Counted from the first letter of the stretch, positions 26,637 through 36,713 are shown. The stretch is DNA of 49,933 bases from Macromonas nakdongensis (GCF_002837145.1 NZ_NWMV01000068.1:18017-67949); one strand, 5' to 3'. Numbers and translations are program-made. Notes: generated by a model not told the origin, from the letters alone.

Positions 26637-28073
26637 ATGAACGCATCCCTGAAACACCCCGTGAACGCCGACTGCGCCATCACCGACATCGGTCTGGCTG
26701 AGTGGGGCCGCAAGGAAATCCGCATCGCCGAAACCGAAATGCCCGGTCTGATGGCCATTCGCGAGGAATTCGCGGCCAAGCAGCCCCTGAAGGGCGCGCG
26801 CATCACCGGTTCGCTGCACATGACCATCCAGACGGCGGTGCTGATCGAGACCCTGCAGGCCCTGGGCGCGCAAGTCCGCTGGGCCTCGTGCAACATCTTC
26901 TCCACCCAGGACCACGCCGCCGCCGCCATCGCCGCCAACGGCACGCCGGTGTTCGCCGTCAAGGGCGAAACCCTGGTCGACTACTGGGACTACACCCACC
27001 GCATCTTCGACTTCGGCGCCAAGGGCACCGAGGGCGAAGGCCCCAACATGATTCTGGACGACGGCGGCGACGCCACGCTGCTGATGCACCTGGGCAAGCA
27101 GGCCGAAAAAGACCAGAGCGTGCTGGCCAACCCCGGCAGCGATGAAGAGCGCATCCTGTTTGCGGCCATCAAAGCCAAGCTGGCCGAGGACAGCACCTGG
27201 TACAGCCGCAAGAGCGCCCAGATCATCGGCGTGACCGAAGAGACCACCACCGGCGTGCACCGCCTGAAGGAAATGTCGGCCAAGGGCACGCTGATGTTCC
27301 GCGCCATCAACGTCAACGACTCGGTCACCAAGTCCAAGTTCGACAACCTGTACGGCTGCCGCGAGTCGCTGGTGGACGGCATCAAGCGCGCCACCGACGT
27401 GATGATCGCCGGCAAAGTGGCCGTGGTCGCCGGCTACGGTGACGTGGGCAAGGGCTCGGCCCAGGCCCTGCGCGCGCTGAGCGCCCAGGTGTGGGTGACC
27501 GAGATCGACCCCATCAACGCCCTGCAGGCCGCGATGGAAGGCTACAAGGTCGTGACCATGGAGTGGGCCGCCGACAAGGCCGACATCTTCGTCACCACCA
27601 CCGGCAACCGCGACGTGATCACCTTCGAGCACATGGCCGCCATGAAGGACCAGGCCATTGTCTGCAACATCGGCCACTTCGACAACGAGATCCAGGTCGC
27701 CAAGCTGGAAGAAAAATGCCAGTGGGAAGAGGTCAAGCCGCAGGTGGACCACGTGATCTTCCCGGACGGCAAGCGCATCATCCTGCTGGCCAAAGGCCGC
27801 CTGGTGAACCTGGGTTGCGGCACCGGCCACCCCAGCTTCGTCATGTCGTCGTCCTTTGCCAACCAGACCATCGCCCAGATCGAGCTGTTCTGCCACCCCG
27901 AAGGCTACGACGTGGGCAAGGTCTACGTGCTGCCCAAGCACCTGGACGAGAAAGTGGCACGCCTGCACCTGAAGAAGGTCGGCGCCATGCTGACCGAGCT
28001 GTCGGACGAGCAGGCCGCCTACATCGGCGTGCCCAAGCAAGGTCCGTACAAGCCGGACACCTACCGCTACTGA
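26637..28073 (+). CDS. ahcY: Adenosylhomocysteinase
   Basis: 478 residues. The NAD-dependent enzyme splits SAH into adenosine and homocysteine, removing methyltransferase inhibition. Visible landmarks: [20 protein letters not shown], the Rossmann segment [12 protein letters not shown] (about residue 264), and a C-terminus ending DTYRY as in most family members. ATG at 26637 has GGAG 5 nt upstream. Controlled by the SAH riboswitch. Confidence 0.99.
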   Translation: MNASLKHPVNADCAITDIGLAEWGRKEIRIAETEMPGLMAIREEFAAKQPLKGARITGSLHMTIQTAVLIETLQALGAQVRWASCNIFSTQDHAAAAIAANGTPVFAVKGETLVDYWDYTHRIFDFGAKGTEGEGPNMILDDGGDATLLMHLGKQAEKDQSVLANPGSDEERILFAAIKAKLAEDSTWYSRKSAQIIGVTEETTTGVHRLKEMSAKGTLMFRAINVNDSVTKSKFDNLYGCRESLVDGIKRATDVMIAGKVAVVAGYGDVGKGSAQALRALSAQVWVTEIDPINALQAAMEGYKVVTMEWAADKADIFVTTTGNRDVITFEHMAAMKDQAIVCNIGHFDNEIQVAKLEEKCQWEEVKPQVDHVIFPDGKRIILLAKGRLVNLGCGTGHPSFVMSSSFANQTIAQIELFCHPEGYDVGKVYVLPKHLDEKVARLHLKKVGAMLTELSDEQAAYIGVPKQGPYKPDTYRY

Positions 28074-28843
28074 TGCGGGCGGACCAGCTCCTCGTCGAAC
28101 GCGGGCTGGCTGCGTCGCGCTCCCAAGCTCAGCGGCTGATCGCCGCCGGTTTGCGCTGGCGCCTGCCCGGCGCGGGCGAGGGGGCGTGGCGTACCGTGGC
28201 CAAGAACGGCGACGAGCTGCCCGTTGGTGCCGAGCTGGAATTGGCCGATGCCGCCGAGTCGCGCTACGTTTCGCGCGGCGGTCTCAAGCTGGAAGGCGCC
28301 TTGCGCCACACCGGCCAGCCGGTGGCGGGGCTGCGTTGCCTGGACGTGGGCCAGAGCACCGGCGGTTTCACCGACTGCCTGCTGAAGCACGGCGCCGCCC
28401 AGGTGGTGGGCGTGGACGTGGGCCACGGCCAGTTGCACCCGCGGGTGCGTGGCGACGCCCGGGTGCGGTGCATCGAAAAGTGCAACGCCCGCGAGCTGAC
28501 GGCCGACGCCCTGGCGCAAGCCGGGGGTGCGCCGGTCGCACCGCCGTTCGATCTGGTGGTGGGCGACCTGTCCTTCATTTCCCAGACGCTGGTGTGGCCG
28601 GCGCTGGTGCCCCTGCTGGCGCCCCAAGGCCATGTGCTGATGCTGGTCAAACCCCAGTTCGAGCTGCAGCCCGAGCACATCGGCAAGGGTGGTCTGGTCA
28701 AAGACCCGGCCAGCCTCGCGTTGGTGGAGGCGCGCATCCGCCAGGCCTGTGTGCAGGTCGGCTGGCGTTGTCTGGATTATTTCGAAAGTCCGATCACCGG
28801 CGGTGACGGCAACCGGGAGTTTTTTGTATGGGCCTGCCCCTGA
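28073..28843 (+). CDS. tlyA: TlyA family rRNA (cytidine-2'-O)-methyltransferase
   Basis: 256 residues. An S4 RNA-binding domain comes first (RADQLLVERGLAASRSQAQRLIAAG), then SRGGLKLEGAL and an FtsJ-type SAM-binding fold with LDVGQSTGGFTDCLL and catalytic-region segments DLVVGDLSFIS and VLMLVKPQFE. The family methylates 16S and 23S rRNA 2'-OH groups. The start shares one base with the ahcY stop (TGATG), so it is translated with ahcY and lies under the same riboswitch. Confidence 0.93.
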   Translation: MRADQLLVERGLAASRSQAQRLIAAGLRWRLPGAGEGAWRTVAKNGDELPVGAELELADAAESRYVSRGGLKLEGALRHTGQPVAGLRCLDVGQSTGGFTDCLLKHGAAQVVGVDVGHGQLHPRVRGDARVRCIEKCNARELTADALAQAGGAPVAPPFDLVVGDLSFISQTLVWPALVPLLAPQGHVLMLVKPQFELQPEHIGKGGLVKDPASLALVEARIRQACVQVGWRCLDYFESPITGGDGNREFFVWACP

Positions 28844-29658
28844 GTTTTGAATTTTTCCCGCCCAAGACACCCGAGGGTGCCGAAAAGTTGCGTGCCGTGC
28901 GCCAGCAGCTCTACGCGCTCCAGCCCGAGTTCTGTTCGGTCACCTACGGCGCCGGTGGCTCCACGCAGGATGGCACGCTGCAGACCGTGCAGGCCATTTT
29001 GGACGAGGGCCAGCAGGGGGCTTCGCATTTCACCTGTGTCGGCGCCTCGCGCGACTCGGTGCGCGAGAAGCTGGCCCTGTTCCAATCCATGGGTGTCAAG
29101 CGCCTGGTCGCGCTGCGCGGGGACCTGCCCAGCGGCTACGGCAGCATGGGCGAGTTCCGCTACGCCGCCGATCTGGTGGCCTTCATCCGCGCCGAAACCG
29201 GCGACCACTTCCACCTCGAAGTGGCGGCCTACCCCGAGATGCACCCGCAGGCGAAGTCGCCCGAGTCGGATGTGCAGGCCTACGTGGCCAAGGTCAAGGC
29301 TGGCGCCAGTTCGGCGATCACGCAGTTCTTCTTCAATGCCGACGCCTACTTCCGTTTCGTCGACGAGGCGGCCAAGCTGGGTGCCGACGTGCCGGTGGTC
29401 CCGGGCATCATGCCCATCATCAACTCGTCGGGCCTGCTGCGCTTTGCCGACAGCTGCGGTGCCGAGGTGCCACGCTGGATCCGCCTGCGCCTGCAGGCTT
29501 TCGGCGACGACGCCGAGTCCATCAAGGCCTTCGGTCTGGACGTGACGGCCGAACTGTGCGAACGCCTGCGCAGCGGTGGTGTGCCGGCGCTGCACTTCTA
29601 CACCATGAACCAGAGCGCGGCCACGCTGGCGCTGGCGCGGCGTTTGGGCCTGGGTTGA
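28828..29658 (+). CDS. metF: 5,10-methylenetetrahydrofolate reductase
   Basis: 276 residues. The FAD enzyme makes 5-methyl-THF for methionine synthesis from homocysteine. Landmarks: SFEFFPPKT at the N-terminus, TYGAGGST (about residue 32), ALRGDLP (about 94) and ITQFFFNADAYFRF (about 165). It overlaps tlyA by 16 bp. With ahcY it forms the homocysteine branch of the methyl cycle. Confidence 0.98.
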   Translation: MGLPLSFEFFPPKTPEGAEKLRAVRQQLYALQPEFCSVTYGAGGSTQDGTLQTVQAILDEGQQGASHFTCVGASRDSVREKLALFQSMGVKRLVALRGDLPSGYGSMGEFRYAADLVAFIRAETGDHFHLEVAAYPEMHPQAKSPESDVQAYVAKVKAGASSAITQFFFNADAYFRFVDEAAKLGADVPVVPGIMPIINSSGLLRFADSCGAEVPRWIRLRLQAFGDDAESIKAFGLDVTAELCERLRSGGVPALHFYTMNQSAATLALARRLGLG

Positions 29659-29706
29659 TGGCCCAGGTGGCCGAGCAGGACATGGCGTCGGCCCCTTGAC
29701 CGCACC

Positions 29707-30255
29707 ATGACCTTCACGATCTGGGCTTTTCGCGGGATGCCCCAGCACCGGGGTGTCCGGGGCTGCGTGCGCCAAGCGGTGTGTCCGCTGGTCCTGGCGG
29801 TGGCTGGGGCGGTGCCGGTCTGGGCGGTAGAGCCTGTGCCAGAGCCCGGCTTGCCGCCGCCGTTGCTGTCCACCGTGCCCACCGGGAGCCTGGTTGACGC
29901 GGTGGAGGCCCTGCACGCCGAGTCGATCGATCTCCCGTTGCCCAGGTCTGTGCTGGAGCAAGGCGCGGCGTCGTATTACGCCAACCGTTTCCACGGCCGC
30001 CGCACCGCCAGCGGCGAGCGCTACGACCGCCGCCAGCTCACCGCCGCCCACAAAACCCTGCCTTTTGGCACCGAGGTCATCGTGCGCAGCCTGCGCACCG
30101 GTCGCGAGGTGGTGGTGCGCATCATCGACCGGGGTCCACACCTCAAAAGCCGGATCATCGACCTGAGCCATGCCGCGGCCGAAGCCTTGGGCATCCGCCG
30201 GCATGGGGTGTCCGAGGTGCAGCTGATCGAAAAGCCGGCCACCCCCCAGCCCTGA
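29707..30255 (+). CDS. RlpA-like septal/periplasmic double-psi beta-barrel protein
   Basis: 182 residues. After an N-terminal hydrophobic export signal (VCPLVLAVAGAVPVWA) and a Pro-rich stretch comes the RlpA domain: ASYYANRFHGRRTASGERYD, AHKTLPFGTEV, VVVRIIDRGPH and IIDLSHAAAEALG. RlpA proteins bind or cleave peptide-less glycan at the division septum. No SPOR domain is present. ATG 29737 is an alternative start giving a shorter signal peptide. Confidence 0.87.
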   Translation: MTFTIWAFRGMPQHRGVRGCVRQAVCPLVLAVAGAVPVWAVEPVPEPGLPPPLLSTVPTGSLVDAVEALHAESIDLPLPRSVLEQGAASYYANRFHGRRTASGERYDRRQLTAAHKTLPFGTEVIVRSLRTGREVVVRIIDRGPHLKSRIIDLSHAAAEALGIRRHGVSEVQLIEKPATPQP

Positions 30256-30278
30256 GGTGCGGCCTGGCGCCGGCGACT

Positions 30279-31196
30279 TCAGGCGTTGCCGTGCTCGACG
30301 GTCCAGCCCGAGCCGGTGCTGGCTTTCAGGGCATTCGTCACCCAGGGCAGGGCTTCACGCAATTGCGCGCCCAGGGTGAAGGGCGGGTTGATGATGTGCA
30401 TGCCGCTGGCGCGCATCGAGGTGGCGGTGCGCCCTTGCGCCACCTGGGTGCTGGTGCCTTCGGTCGGGGTCAGACCCACGTTCAGTTCGGCCTGCACCCA
30501 GTTGCGTTGGTGGCGCTGGCTCAAGGTTTTGAGCTTGCGCGCCAGGGCGTGGGCCTCGGGGCGGGCGATCACCGGGTACCAGACCGCGTAGGTGCCGGTG
30601 GGAAAACGTTTGAGCGCGTCCTCCAGGCAGTCCAGCACCGCCTGGTAGTCGGTTTTCAGTTCGTAGCTCGGGTCGATCAGCACCAGGCCGCGCCGGCTGG
30701 GCGGCGGCAGCAGGGCTTTGAGGCCCTCGAAGCCGTTGCGGCGCAGCACCTCGATCTGCTTGCCACGGCCCAACTCGGCCACCTGTTTTTCCAGCACCTT
30801 GGTGTCGGTGGGGTGGACTTCGAACAGCTTGAGCTTGTCTTGCGGGCGCAGCAGGGCCTGGCTGATCCAGGGCGAACCGGGGTAGGTGCGCCAGGGCAGC
30901 CCCGGGTTGAAGGCCGCCACCTGGCCCAGGTAGGCCTGCACCAGGTCCGGTGGCGTTGCCCCGACGGATTGGGCTTGCGCAGCGGCGGCCTGCAGTCGGA
31001 AGATGCCGTCGTCCGATTCGCCCGAGGTGCGGGCATGGTCCTGGTCCAGCCGGTAGACCCCGGCGCCGGCGTGGGTGTCCACCACCGTCAGGGCCGTGTC
31101 TTTCTGGCCCAGGTAGTGCAACAGGGCCACCAGCGTCATGTGCTTGAGCACATCGGCGTGGTTGCCCGCGTGGAAGGCGTGGCGGTAACTGAACAT
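30279..31196 (-). CDS. rlmJ: 23S rRNA (adenine(2030)-N6)-methyltransferase
   Basis: 305 residues. The N-terminal MFSYRHAFHAGNHADVLKH and VVDTHAGAGVYRL are signature RlmJ segments. The catalytic motif is LVLIDPSYE (about residue 170). It methylates A2030 of 23S rRNA. Convergent with the RlpA-like gene, 23 bp apart. Confidence 0.97.
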   Translation of the reverse strand: MFSYRHAFHAGNHADVLKHMTLVALLHYLGQKDTALTVVDTHAGAGVYRLDQDHARTSGESDDGIFRLQAAAAQAQSVGATPPDLVQAYLGQVAAFNPGLPWRTYPGSPWISQALLRPQDKLKLFEVHPTDTKVLEKQVAELGRGKQIEVLRRNGFEGLKALLPPPSRRGLVLIDPSYELKTDYQAVLDCLEDALKRFPTGTYAVWYPVIARPEAHALARKLKTLSQRHQRNWVQAELNVGLTPTEGTSTQVAQGRTATSMRASGMHIINPPFTLGAQLREALPWVTNALKASTGSGWTVEHGNA

Positions 31197-31228
31197 GGGG
31201 CGGATGGTACCCCATGGTCAGCCGGGGG

Positions 31229-32401
31229 TCAGCGGATCACGGCCAGGCGTTCGCGCTGCCCCGCCTTGAAGGTGTAGAGGGTCAGGGCGGCGTTCTTGCG
31301 GTTGCCCTGCTCGTCGAAAGCGACCTTGCCCGAGGCGCCCTGGTACTGGATGGCCTTGAGCGCCGGCAGGTATTGCGCCGGATCGGCGGAACCGGCCGTC
31401 TGCATCGCCTGGGCCAGCAGCTTGACGCCGTCGTAGGCGTAGGGGGCGTAGGCTTGCACTTCCATCTGGTACTTGGCCTTGTAGTCGGCACGGAACTTCT
31501 CGGACAGGGCCACTTCGTCGCCGTCCACGCCGCCGGCTTCGACGCAATACACCTGGCCGTCGCCCAGGGCTTCGGCCGCCAGCTTGATCATTTCACCCGT
31601 GCACAGGCCGTCGCCGCCGACCAGCTTGGCCGGCATCCCCAACTGGCGCATCTGGCGCAGCATCGGGCCGCCCACGGCGTCCATGCCGCCGAAGAAGATG
31701 GCGTCCGGCTTTTTGGCCTTGATGCTGGTCAGGATGGCGTTGAAGTCTGTGGCCTTGTCGTTGGTGAACTCGCGGGCCACCACCTGGGCGCCTGCTGCTG
31801 CGGCGGCCTTTTCGAACTCGTCGGCCAGGCCCTGTCCGTAGGCGGTGCGGTCGTCGATGACGGCCACGGTCTTGGCCTGCAGCGTCTCGGCCGTGTAACG
31901 GCCCATGGCGCTGCCTTGCTGCACGTCGTCGGCCACCAGGCGGAAGGCGCCGGCGTAGCCTTGGCGCGTCAGCTTGGGGTTGGTGGAGGAGGGCGTGATC
32001 TGCGGGATGCCGGCGCTGTTGTAGATCTGCGACGCCGGCAGGGTGGTGCCCGAGGTGAGGTGGCCGACCACGCCGTGGACCTGCGCATCGGTCAGCTTCT
32101 GGGCCGCGGCGGTGCCCTGCTTGGGGTCGGCGGCGTCGTCTTCGGCCAGCAGCTCGAAGGTGACCTTCTGGGTGCCGAAGGTGATGCCGGCGGCGTTCAG
32201 CTCGTCGATGGCCATGCGGGCGCCGTTCTCGTTGTCCTTGCCCAGGTGCGCCACCGCGCCGCTGGTGGCGCCGACGTGGCCGATCTTGACCACCACAGCG
32301 TCGCTGGCCGGGGCAGCGGAGGGGGTGGAGGCTTCTTTTTGGCCGCAAGCGGCCACGGTCAGGGTGGCGGCCAGGGCGATCAGTCGGAATTCGTTGCGCA
32401 T
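31229..32401 (-). CDS. Branched-chain amino acid ABC transporter substrate-binding lipoprotein
   Basis: 390 residues with a lipoprotein signal (LIALAATLTVAACGQ). Periplasmic-binding type I (LivK) fold: VKIGHVGATSGAVAHLGKDNENGARMAIDELNAAG and YNSAGIPQITPSSTNP. No permease or ATPase gene lies nearby, so it works with a distant transporter; the ligand within the Leu/Ile/Val/amide group is uncertain. Confidence 0.92.
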   Translation of the reverse strand: MRNEFRLIALAATLTVAACGQKEASTPSAAPASDAVVVKIGHVGATSGAVAHLGKDNENGARMAIDELNAAGITFGTQKVTFELLAEDDAADPKQGTAAAQKLTDAQVHGVVGHLTSGTTLPASQIYNSAGIPQITPSSTNPKLTRQGYAGAFRLVADDVQQGSAMGRYTAETLQAKTVAVIDDRTAYGQGLADEFEKAAAAAGAQVVAREFTNDKATDFNAILTSIKAKKPDAIFFGGMDAVGGPMLRQMRQLGMPAKLVGGDGLCTGEMIKLAAEALGDGQVYCVEAGGVDGDEVALSEKFRADYKAKYQMEVQAYAPYAYDGVKLLAQAMQTAGSADPAQYLPALKAIQYQGASGKVAFDEQGNRKNAALTLYTFKAGQRERLAVIR

Positions 32402-32515
32402 GCTCAGTGTCTTTCGTCAAAAACGGTCCGTACGGAGAGAAGGACGGGCCGCAAGGGTTGGCATTGTAGGTAGGCCCCGCCCTGTCTGCCGCCCGCCGCC
32501 GCTTGCAGCAGATAT

Positions 32516-32544
32516 TTGCGCCGCAGGCGAGCGTGGCTTATAAT
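32516..32544 (+). promoter_or_regulatory. Promoter of rplM-rpsI
   Basis: -35 TTGCGC (32516-32521), 17-bp spacer, -10 TATAAT (32539-32544). Transcription from about 32551 gives a leader of about 130 nt. Confidence 0.75.
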
Positions 32545-32550
32545 GGCAAG

Positions 32551-32679
32551 CTTCGCAGCGATTTTTGGGTTCCGCGGCGAAGGCGCCCCTGGGGCGAAGT
32601 CCCACCTAAGAGGTTGCCAACAGAGCAACACCGACCGTGGAAAAGAACCCGCCAAACCAACTCTGAACAGAGCAATCTC
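32551..32679 (+). promoter_or_regulatory. Structured 5' leader of rplM
   Basis: CTTCGC (32551-32556) can pair with GCGAAG at 32577-32582 or at 32594-32599. CGCCCC/GGGGCG around 32583-32596 forms a competing hairpin with the second partner. Mutually exclusive stems ahead of rplM suggest autogenous control by L13, as known in other bacteria; here it is inferred. Confidence 0.45.
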
Positions 32680-33114
32680 ATGCAAAAAACAACCGTCAGC
32701 GCCAAGCCCGCTGAGGTGGTGCACGAGTGGTTTGTGATTGACGCCACCGACAAGGTGCTCGGACGTGTTGCCAGCGAAGTGGCACTCCGGTTGCGCGGCA
32801 AGCACAAAGCCATTTACACCCCTCACGTCGACACCGGCGATTTCATCGTCATCGTCAACGCGGCCAAACTCAAAGTCACGGGCACCAAGTCCCTGGACAA
32901 GATGTACTACCGCCACTCCGGTTTCCCGGGCGGCATCTACGGTACGAACTTCCGCGATCTGCAAGCCAAGCACCCTGGCCGCGCACTCGAGAAGGCCGTC
33001 AAGGGCATGCTGCCCAAGGGCCCTCTGGGTTACGCCATGATCAAGAAGCTCAAAGTGTACGGTGGTGCCGAGCACCCGCACACCGCCCAGCAACCCAAAG
33101 TGTTGGACATCTAA
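32680..33114 (+). CDS. rplM: 50S ribosomal protein L13
   Basis: 144 residues. [29 protein letters not shown] and [24 protein letters not shown] are conserved L13 segments. ATG at 32680 gives the usual N-terminus; the ribosome site is weak (AGAG). Followed after 9 bp by rpsI, its normal partner. Confidence 0.99.
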   Translation: MQKTTVSAKPAEVVHEWFVIDATDKVLGRVASEVALRLRGKHKAIYTPHVDTGDFIVIVNAAKLKVTGTKSLDKMYYRHSGFPGGIYGTNFRDLQAKHPGRALEKAVKGMLPKGPLGYAMIKKLKVYGGAEHPHTAQQPKVLDI

Positions 33115-33123
33115 GGAGCTGCC

Positions 33124-33516
33124 ATGATTGGTGATTGGAACAATGGCACCGGCCGTCGCAAATCCAGCGTCGCCCGCGTGTTTCTGAAAAAAGGCTCCGG
33201 CAAGATCACGGTCAACGGCAAGGACATCGAAGCGTTCTTCGGCCGCCAGACCTCGATCATGATTGCCAAGCAGCCGCTGGTGCTGACCGAAAACACCGAG
33301 TCGTTTGACATTCAAGTCAACGTGCACGGCGGTGGCGAATCCGGCCAGGCCGGCGCCGTGCGCCACGGCATCACCCGTGCCCTGATCGACTACGACGCAG
33401 CGCTCAAGCCCGCCCTGAGCGCCGCCGGTTACGTGACCCGCGACGCCCGCGAAGTCGAACGTAAAAAGGTCGGTCTGCGTTCTGCACGCCGCCGCAAGCA
33501 GTTCTCCAAGCGCTGA
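33124..33516 (+). CDS. rpsI: 30S ribosomal protein S9
   Basis: 130 residues. [41 protein letters not shown] and the basic tail ending RKQFSKR, which reaches the P-site tRNA, are typical. AAGGAG precedes the ATG. Confidence 0.99.
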   Translation: MIGDWNNGTGRRKSSVARVFLKKGSGKITVNGKDIEAFFGRQTSIMIAKQPLVLTENTESFDIQVNVHGGGESGQAGAVRHGITRALIDYDAALKPALSAAGYVTRDAREVERKKVGLRSARRRKQFSKR

Positions 33517-33530
33517 TCGCTGGGGTCTGC

Positions 33531-33568
33531 GAAACCGCCTCGGGCCCTTGGGTCGGTGGGCGGTTTCT
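33531..33568 (+). terminator. Hairpin after rpsI, possible terminator
   Basis: GAAACCGCC (33531-33539) pairs with GGCGGTTTC (33559-33567) 15 bp after rpsI. The T run is short here; a second GGCGG followed by seven T at about 33597-33607 could pair with the same left arm instead. Confidence 0.55.
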
Positions 33569-33718
33569 CCAAAAGCCGCTGCTGGATCTGTCCGGTGGCG
33601 GTTTTTTTCTGGTCGGGTGAAAAACCCCACCTGTGGTGCTGGGAATCGCCAGGCGGTTCGATTCCTGACCATTTTGCTTTAGTATTCTGCCCGTTGTCCC
33701 CGAGTCGAAAGTTGCACC

Positions 33719-34084
33719 ATGAGCGCTCTAGCTGAACACGTCGAAACCGAAATGCCCGCCCCGTTGGTCTTCACCGACAGCGCCGCGGCCAAGGTGGCCG
33801 ACCTCATCGCCGAGGAAGGCAACCCCGACCTGAAATTGCGCGTCTTCGTCCAGGGCGGCGGCTGCTCGGGTTTCCAGTACGGTTTCACCTTCGACGAGGT
33901 CGTCAACGAAGACGACACCGAAATGACCAAGAACGGCGTCTCCCTGCTGATCGACGCGATGAGCTACCAGTACCTGGTGGGCGCCGAGATCGATTACAAG
34001 GAAGACCTGCAGGGCGCGCAGTTCGTGATCAAGAACCCGAACGCCACCACCACCTGCGGCTGCGGTTCCAGCTTCAGCGTCTGA
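33719..34084 (+). CDS. erpA: Iron-sulfur cluster insertion protein ErpA
   Basis: 121 residues. A-type carrier with conserved [14 protein letters not shown] and the C-terminal [11 protein letters not shown], supplying three Cys ligands. It passes Fe-S clusters to enzymes such as IspG. A TAGTAT at 33680-33685 may be its -10. Confidence 0.97.
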   Translation: MSALAEHVETEMPAPLVFTDSAAAKVADLIAEEGNPDLKLRVFVQGGGCSGFQYGFTFDEVVNEDDTEMTKNGVSLLIDAMSYQYLVGAEIDYKEDLQGAQFVIKNPNATTTCGCGSSFSV

Positions 34085-34100
34085 GCGGGGCTGGCCCCGT

Positions 34101-35222
34101 TCAGGCGGGGTAGATGGCGCCGAGCACGCGCGGGCCGCGGGCGCCGGTGACTTGCGGTTCGTTGCCGGCCAAGCCCTGCACGCAGCGGCGGGCCAACCAA
34201 GCGAAAGCGGCTGCCTCCACTTGATCGATCGGCCAGCCCAGGCGGGCGGTCGTTTCAACCTCCATGCCCGGCAAACAGGCCCGCAGGGCGGCCATGAGGG
34301 TGTGGTTCAAGGCGCCGCCGCCACACACCAGCAACGTTTCGGGCGCCTGTCCGCGCCAGTCTGTGCCTTGCACGCCCGCGGCCAGGGTGCGGGCGGTCAA
34401 TTGCAGCAAGGTGGCCTGCACGTCGGCCGGGTTCAGTCCGGGGTGGTGCGCCAGGTGCCGGTCCAGCCAGGCGGCGTGGAACAGGTCGCGGCCGGTGCTC
34501 TTCACGCCGGTCTGTTGAAAATACGGCTCTGCCAGCAAGACGCCCAGCAGCGACTCCGCCACGGTGCCGTTCGCGGCCCAGGCGCCTCCGGCGTCGTACC
34601 AGTGGCCCGTGTGGCGCTGGCACCACTCGTCCATCAAAGCATTGCCGGGGCCGGTGTCCAGGCCCAGCACGCGCCCGTCCGCTGGCAGGGCGGTGAGGTT
34701 CGCGATGCCGCCGATGTTGGCCACGGCCACCGATCGGCCGGTTTGGCCAAACACCTCTTTGTGGAATGCAGGAACCAGCGGGGCGCCCTGGCCGCCGGCG
34801 GCGATGTCGCGGCTGCGGAAGTCGGCGACCACGGCAATGCCGGTGCGCTCGGCCAGCCAGGCGGGCTGGTTCAGTTGGATGGTGTAGGGGGTGGCGTGCT
34901 GCGGGCCGGGTGGGGCGTGGCGCACGGTCTGCCCGTGGGCGCCGATGGCCCGGATGGCCGATGCAGGCATATCGGCCTGCTGCAGCAGGCGCTGCACCAC
35001 CTCGGCGTAAAGCTGGGCCAAGCCATGACCCGCCACGCTGGCGCGGTGGAGTTCGTCGGGGCCGCTCTGGTTCAGGGCGGCCAAGGCGGTCCGCAAGTCG
35101 GGAGGCATGGCCGTGCTGGCCGAAGTCAGCACCTGTGCGTGGTTGGCTTCGAAAGCCATCAGGACGCCGTCCACCCCGTCGAGCGAGGTGCCCGACATCA
35201 GGCCGATGTAGTGTTCGCGCAC
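34101..35222 (-). CDS. anmK: Anhydro-N-acetylmuramic acid kinase
   Basis: 373 residues. It phosphorylates and opens 1,6-anhydro-MurNAc in peptidoglycan recycling. YIGLMSGTSLDGVDGVL is the ATP-site signature; GAHGQTVRH, ANIGGIANLT and LVCGGGALN follow. The start codon is GTG at 35222, just before the conserved YIGLMSG, with no clear ribosome site. It is 19 bp after the M23 peptidase, another peptidoglycan gene, and convergent with erpA. Confidence 0.97.
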   Translation of the reverse strand: MREHYIGLMSGTSLDGVDGVLMAFEANHAQVLTSASTAMPPDLRTALAALNQSGPDELHRASVAGHGLAQLYAEVVQRLLQQADMPASAIRAIGAHGQTVRHAPPGPQHATPYTIQLNQPAWLAERTGIAVVADFRSRDIAAGGQGAPLVPAFHKEVFGQTGRSVAVANIGGIANLTALPADGRVLGLDTGPGNALMDEWCQRHTGHWYDAGGAWAANGTVAESLLGVLLAEPYFQQTGVKSTGRDLFHAAWLDRHLAHHPGLNPADVQATLLQLTARTLAAGVQGTDWRGQAPETLLVCGGGALNHTLMAALRACLPGMEVETTARLGWPIDQVEAAAFAWLARRCVQGLAGNEPQVTGARGPRVLGAIYPA

Positions 35223-35241
35223 GCGCGATGCCGGCGGCGGC

Positions 35242-36573
35242 TCAGTCCGCGCTGGCCTGGACGAGGGTGGCGGCCGAGGCGAGCTTGAGCCGCATGGCGC
35301 CGGCCACTTGGCTGAAGGCCTTGCGCGAACTGGAGGAAATGGGCAGGCCTTCGTTGTTGCGGGCGATGTTCAGGGGGTCTTGGTGCTGGTTGGCGACCTT
35401 GAACTCGAAATGCAGGTGCGGGCCGGTGGAGGCGCCGGTGGAGCCGACGGCGCCGATCCGGTCGCTCTGGCCGACGCGCTGGCCCTTGCGCACGTCGATG
35501 CGGCTCAGGTGGGCGTACACCGTGGTCTTGTTCTGGCGGTGCTGGATGTGGATGACGTTGCCATAGCCGCGTTGCCAGCCGGCAAACTCGACCACGCCAT
35601 CGGCCACGCTGCGCACCGGGGTGCCGGTGGGGGCGGCGTAATCGACGCCCAAGTGGGCTTTGCGGCCGCCCGAGATGGGGTGGAAGCGCATGCCATAGCC
35701 GCTGCTCACGCGCGAGAAGGCCAGGGGCGAGGCCAGGAAGGCGCGGCGCAGGCTTTGCCCTTCGAAGGTGTAGAAGGCGCCTTTTTGGCCGGGCTCTTCG
35801 AACCACAACATCTGGTGCGATTTGCCCTGGTTGACGAATTCCGCGCTCAGCAGTCGGCCGTATTTCAGCACCTCGCCGTCGGCTTCGAGGGCTTCGTAGA
35901 CCACGCTGAAGGTGTCGCCGGCGCGCAGGTCGCGGCGGAAATCGATTTCGCCCGAGAACAGGTCGGCCAGTTGCGAGGCGATGCCATCGGGCAGGCGGGC
36001 GGCGTCGGTGGCGGCGAAGAGCGAACTGCGCACGGTGCCGCTGCTCAGGCGCACTGCTTTGGTGAATTCGGCCGTTTCTGTGCGGGCGGTCAGCCCAGCG
36101 GCGGTGCGTTCGACCACCAGGCGGCGGTAGCTGTCGCTGTCGTCGCTGGGCAGCCAGCGGGCAGTCAGGCGCTGCAGGCGCTGGTCGTCGCCGGTTTCGG
36201 CCATGACCAATTTGCCGGCCGGGCCCTGGAGCAGGGCCTGTGCCACGGCATCGCGGCGCAGGAAGGCGCTGGCTTCGGTGTCGTTCACGCCCAGGCGCTG
36301 CAGCAGGCTGGCGGCGTTGTCGTCGCGGCGGGTCACGTCGCTGCGGAACAGCACGAAGGGCACGGGGGCGGCGAGTGCGTCCTGTGCCGCCACGGTGGTG
36401 GGCTGCACCGCTTCGACCAGCTGGCGCACGGGGAGTTGTTCGATGCCGTCGTCGATGGGGGCGATACCGAAGGCCGTGACACCGGTGCCCAGCAGCAGGG
36501 CACCGAGGCCGCCCATGAAGCGCTTGGGGTAGCGCTGCAAGGTGGACAGGAGTTGGCGGGCCAGTTCGTTCAT
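35242..36573 (-). CDS. M23-family murein endopeptidase (MepM-like)
   Basis: 443 residues from ATG 36573 (a GTG at 36588 is possible). One N-terminal membrane anchor ([20 protein letters not shown]), an OapA/LysM-like middle region, then the LytM domain: [19 protein letters not shown] with His and Asp zinc ligands and HLHFEF with the third site. It cuts peptide cross-links to allow wall growth. Cotranscribed with anmK. Confidence 0.93.
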   Translation of the reverse strand: MNELARQLLSTLQRYPKRFMGGLGALLLGTGVTAFGIAPIDDGIEQLPVRQLVEAVQPTTVAAQDALAAPVPFVLFRSDVTRRDDNAASLLQRLGVNDTEASAFLRRDAVAQALLQGPAGKLVMAETGDDQRLQRLTARWLPSDDSDSYRRLVVERTAAGLTARTETAEFTKAVRLSSGTVRSSLFAATDAARLPDGIASQLADLFSGEIDFRRDLRAGDTFSVVYEALEADGEVLKYGRLLSAEFVNQGKSHQMLWFEEPGQKGAFYTFEGQSLRRAFLASPLAFSRVSSGYGMRFHPISGGRKAHLGVDYAAPTGTPVRSVADGVVEFAGWQRGYGNVIHIQHRQNKTTVYAHLSRIDVRKGQRVGQSDRIGAVGSTGASTGPHLHFEFKVANQHQDPLNIARNNEGLPISSSSRKAFSQVAGAMRLKLASAATLVQASAD

Positions 36574-36682
36574 GCGTGATGGAGGCACAAAATGCCGTCT
36601 TCACGCCCCAGGGCGCGTCAGCCGGCAACAAGTTACATTCGGTGAAGCGACGGCAGGCGCGCGGGCAATCTGCGTCAGATGG

Positions 36683-36713
36683 TTGTGTCTGCAAAAAGCA
36701 GGCCAACTAAAAT
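36683..36713 (+). promoter_or_regulatory. Possible tyrS promoter
   Basis: TTGTGT (36683-36688) and TAAAAT (36708-36713) are spaced 19 bp in the 202-bp gap between the divergent M23 and tyrS genes. Weak match. Confidence 0.35.

Noticed and set aside
26547-28040. 497-codon minus-strand frame
   Set aside because: Antisense shadow of ahcY with the same low-complexity composition.
35198-36706. 502-codon Arg/Pro-rich minus-strand frame
   Set aside because: Out-of-frame shadow of the M23 peptidase gene on the same strand.
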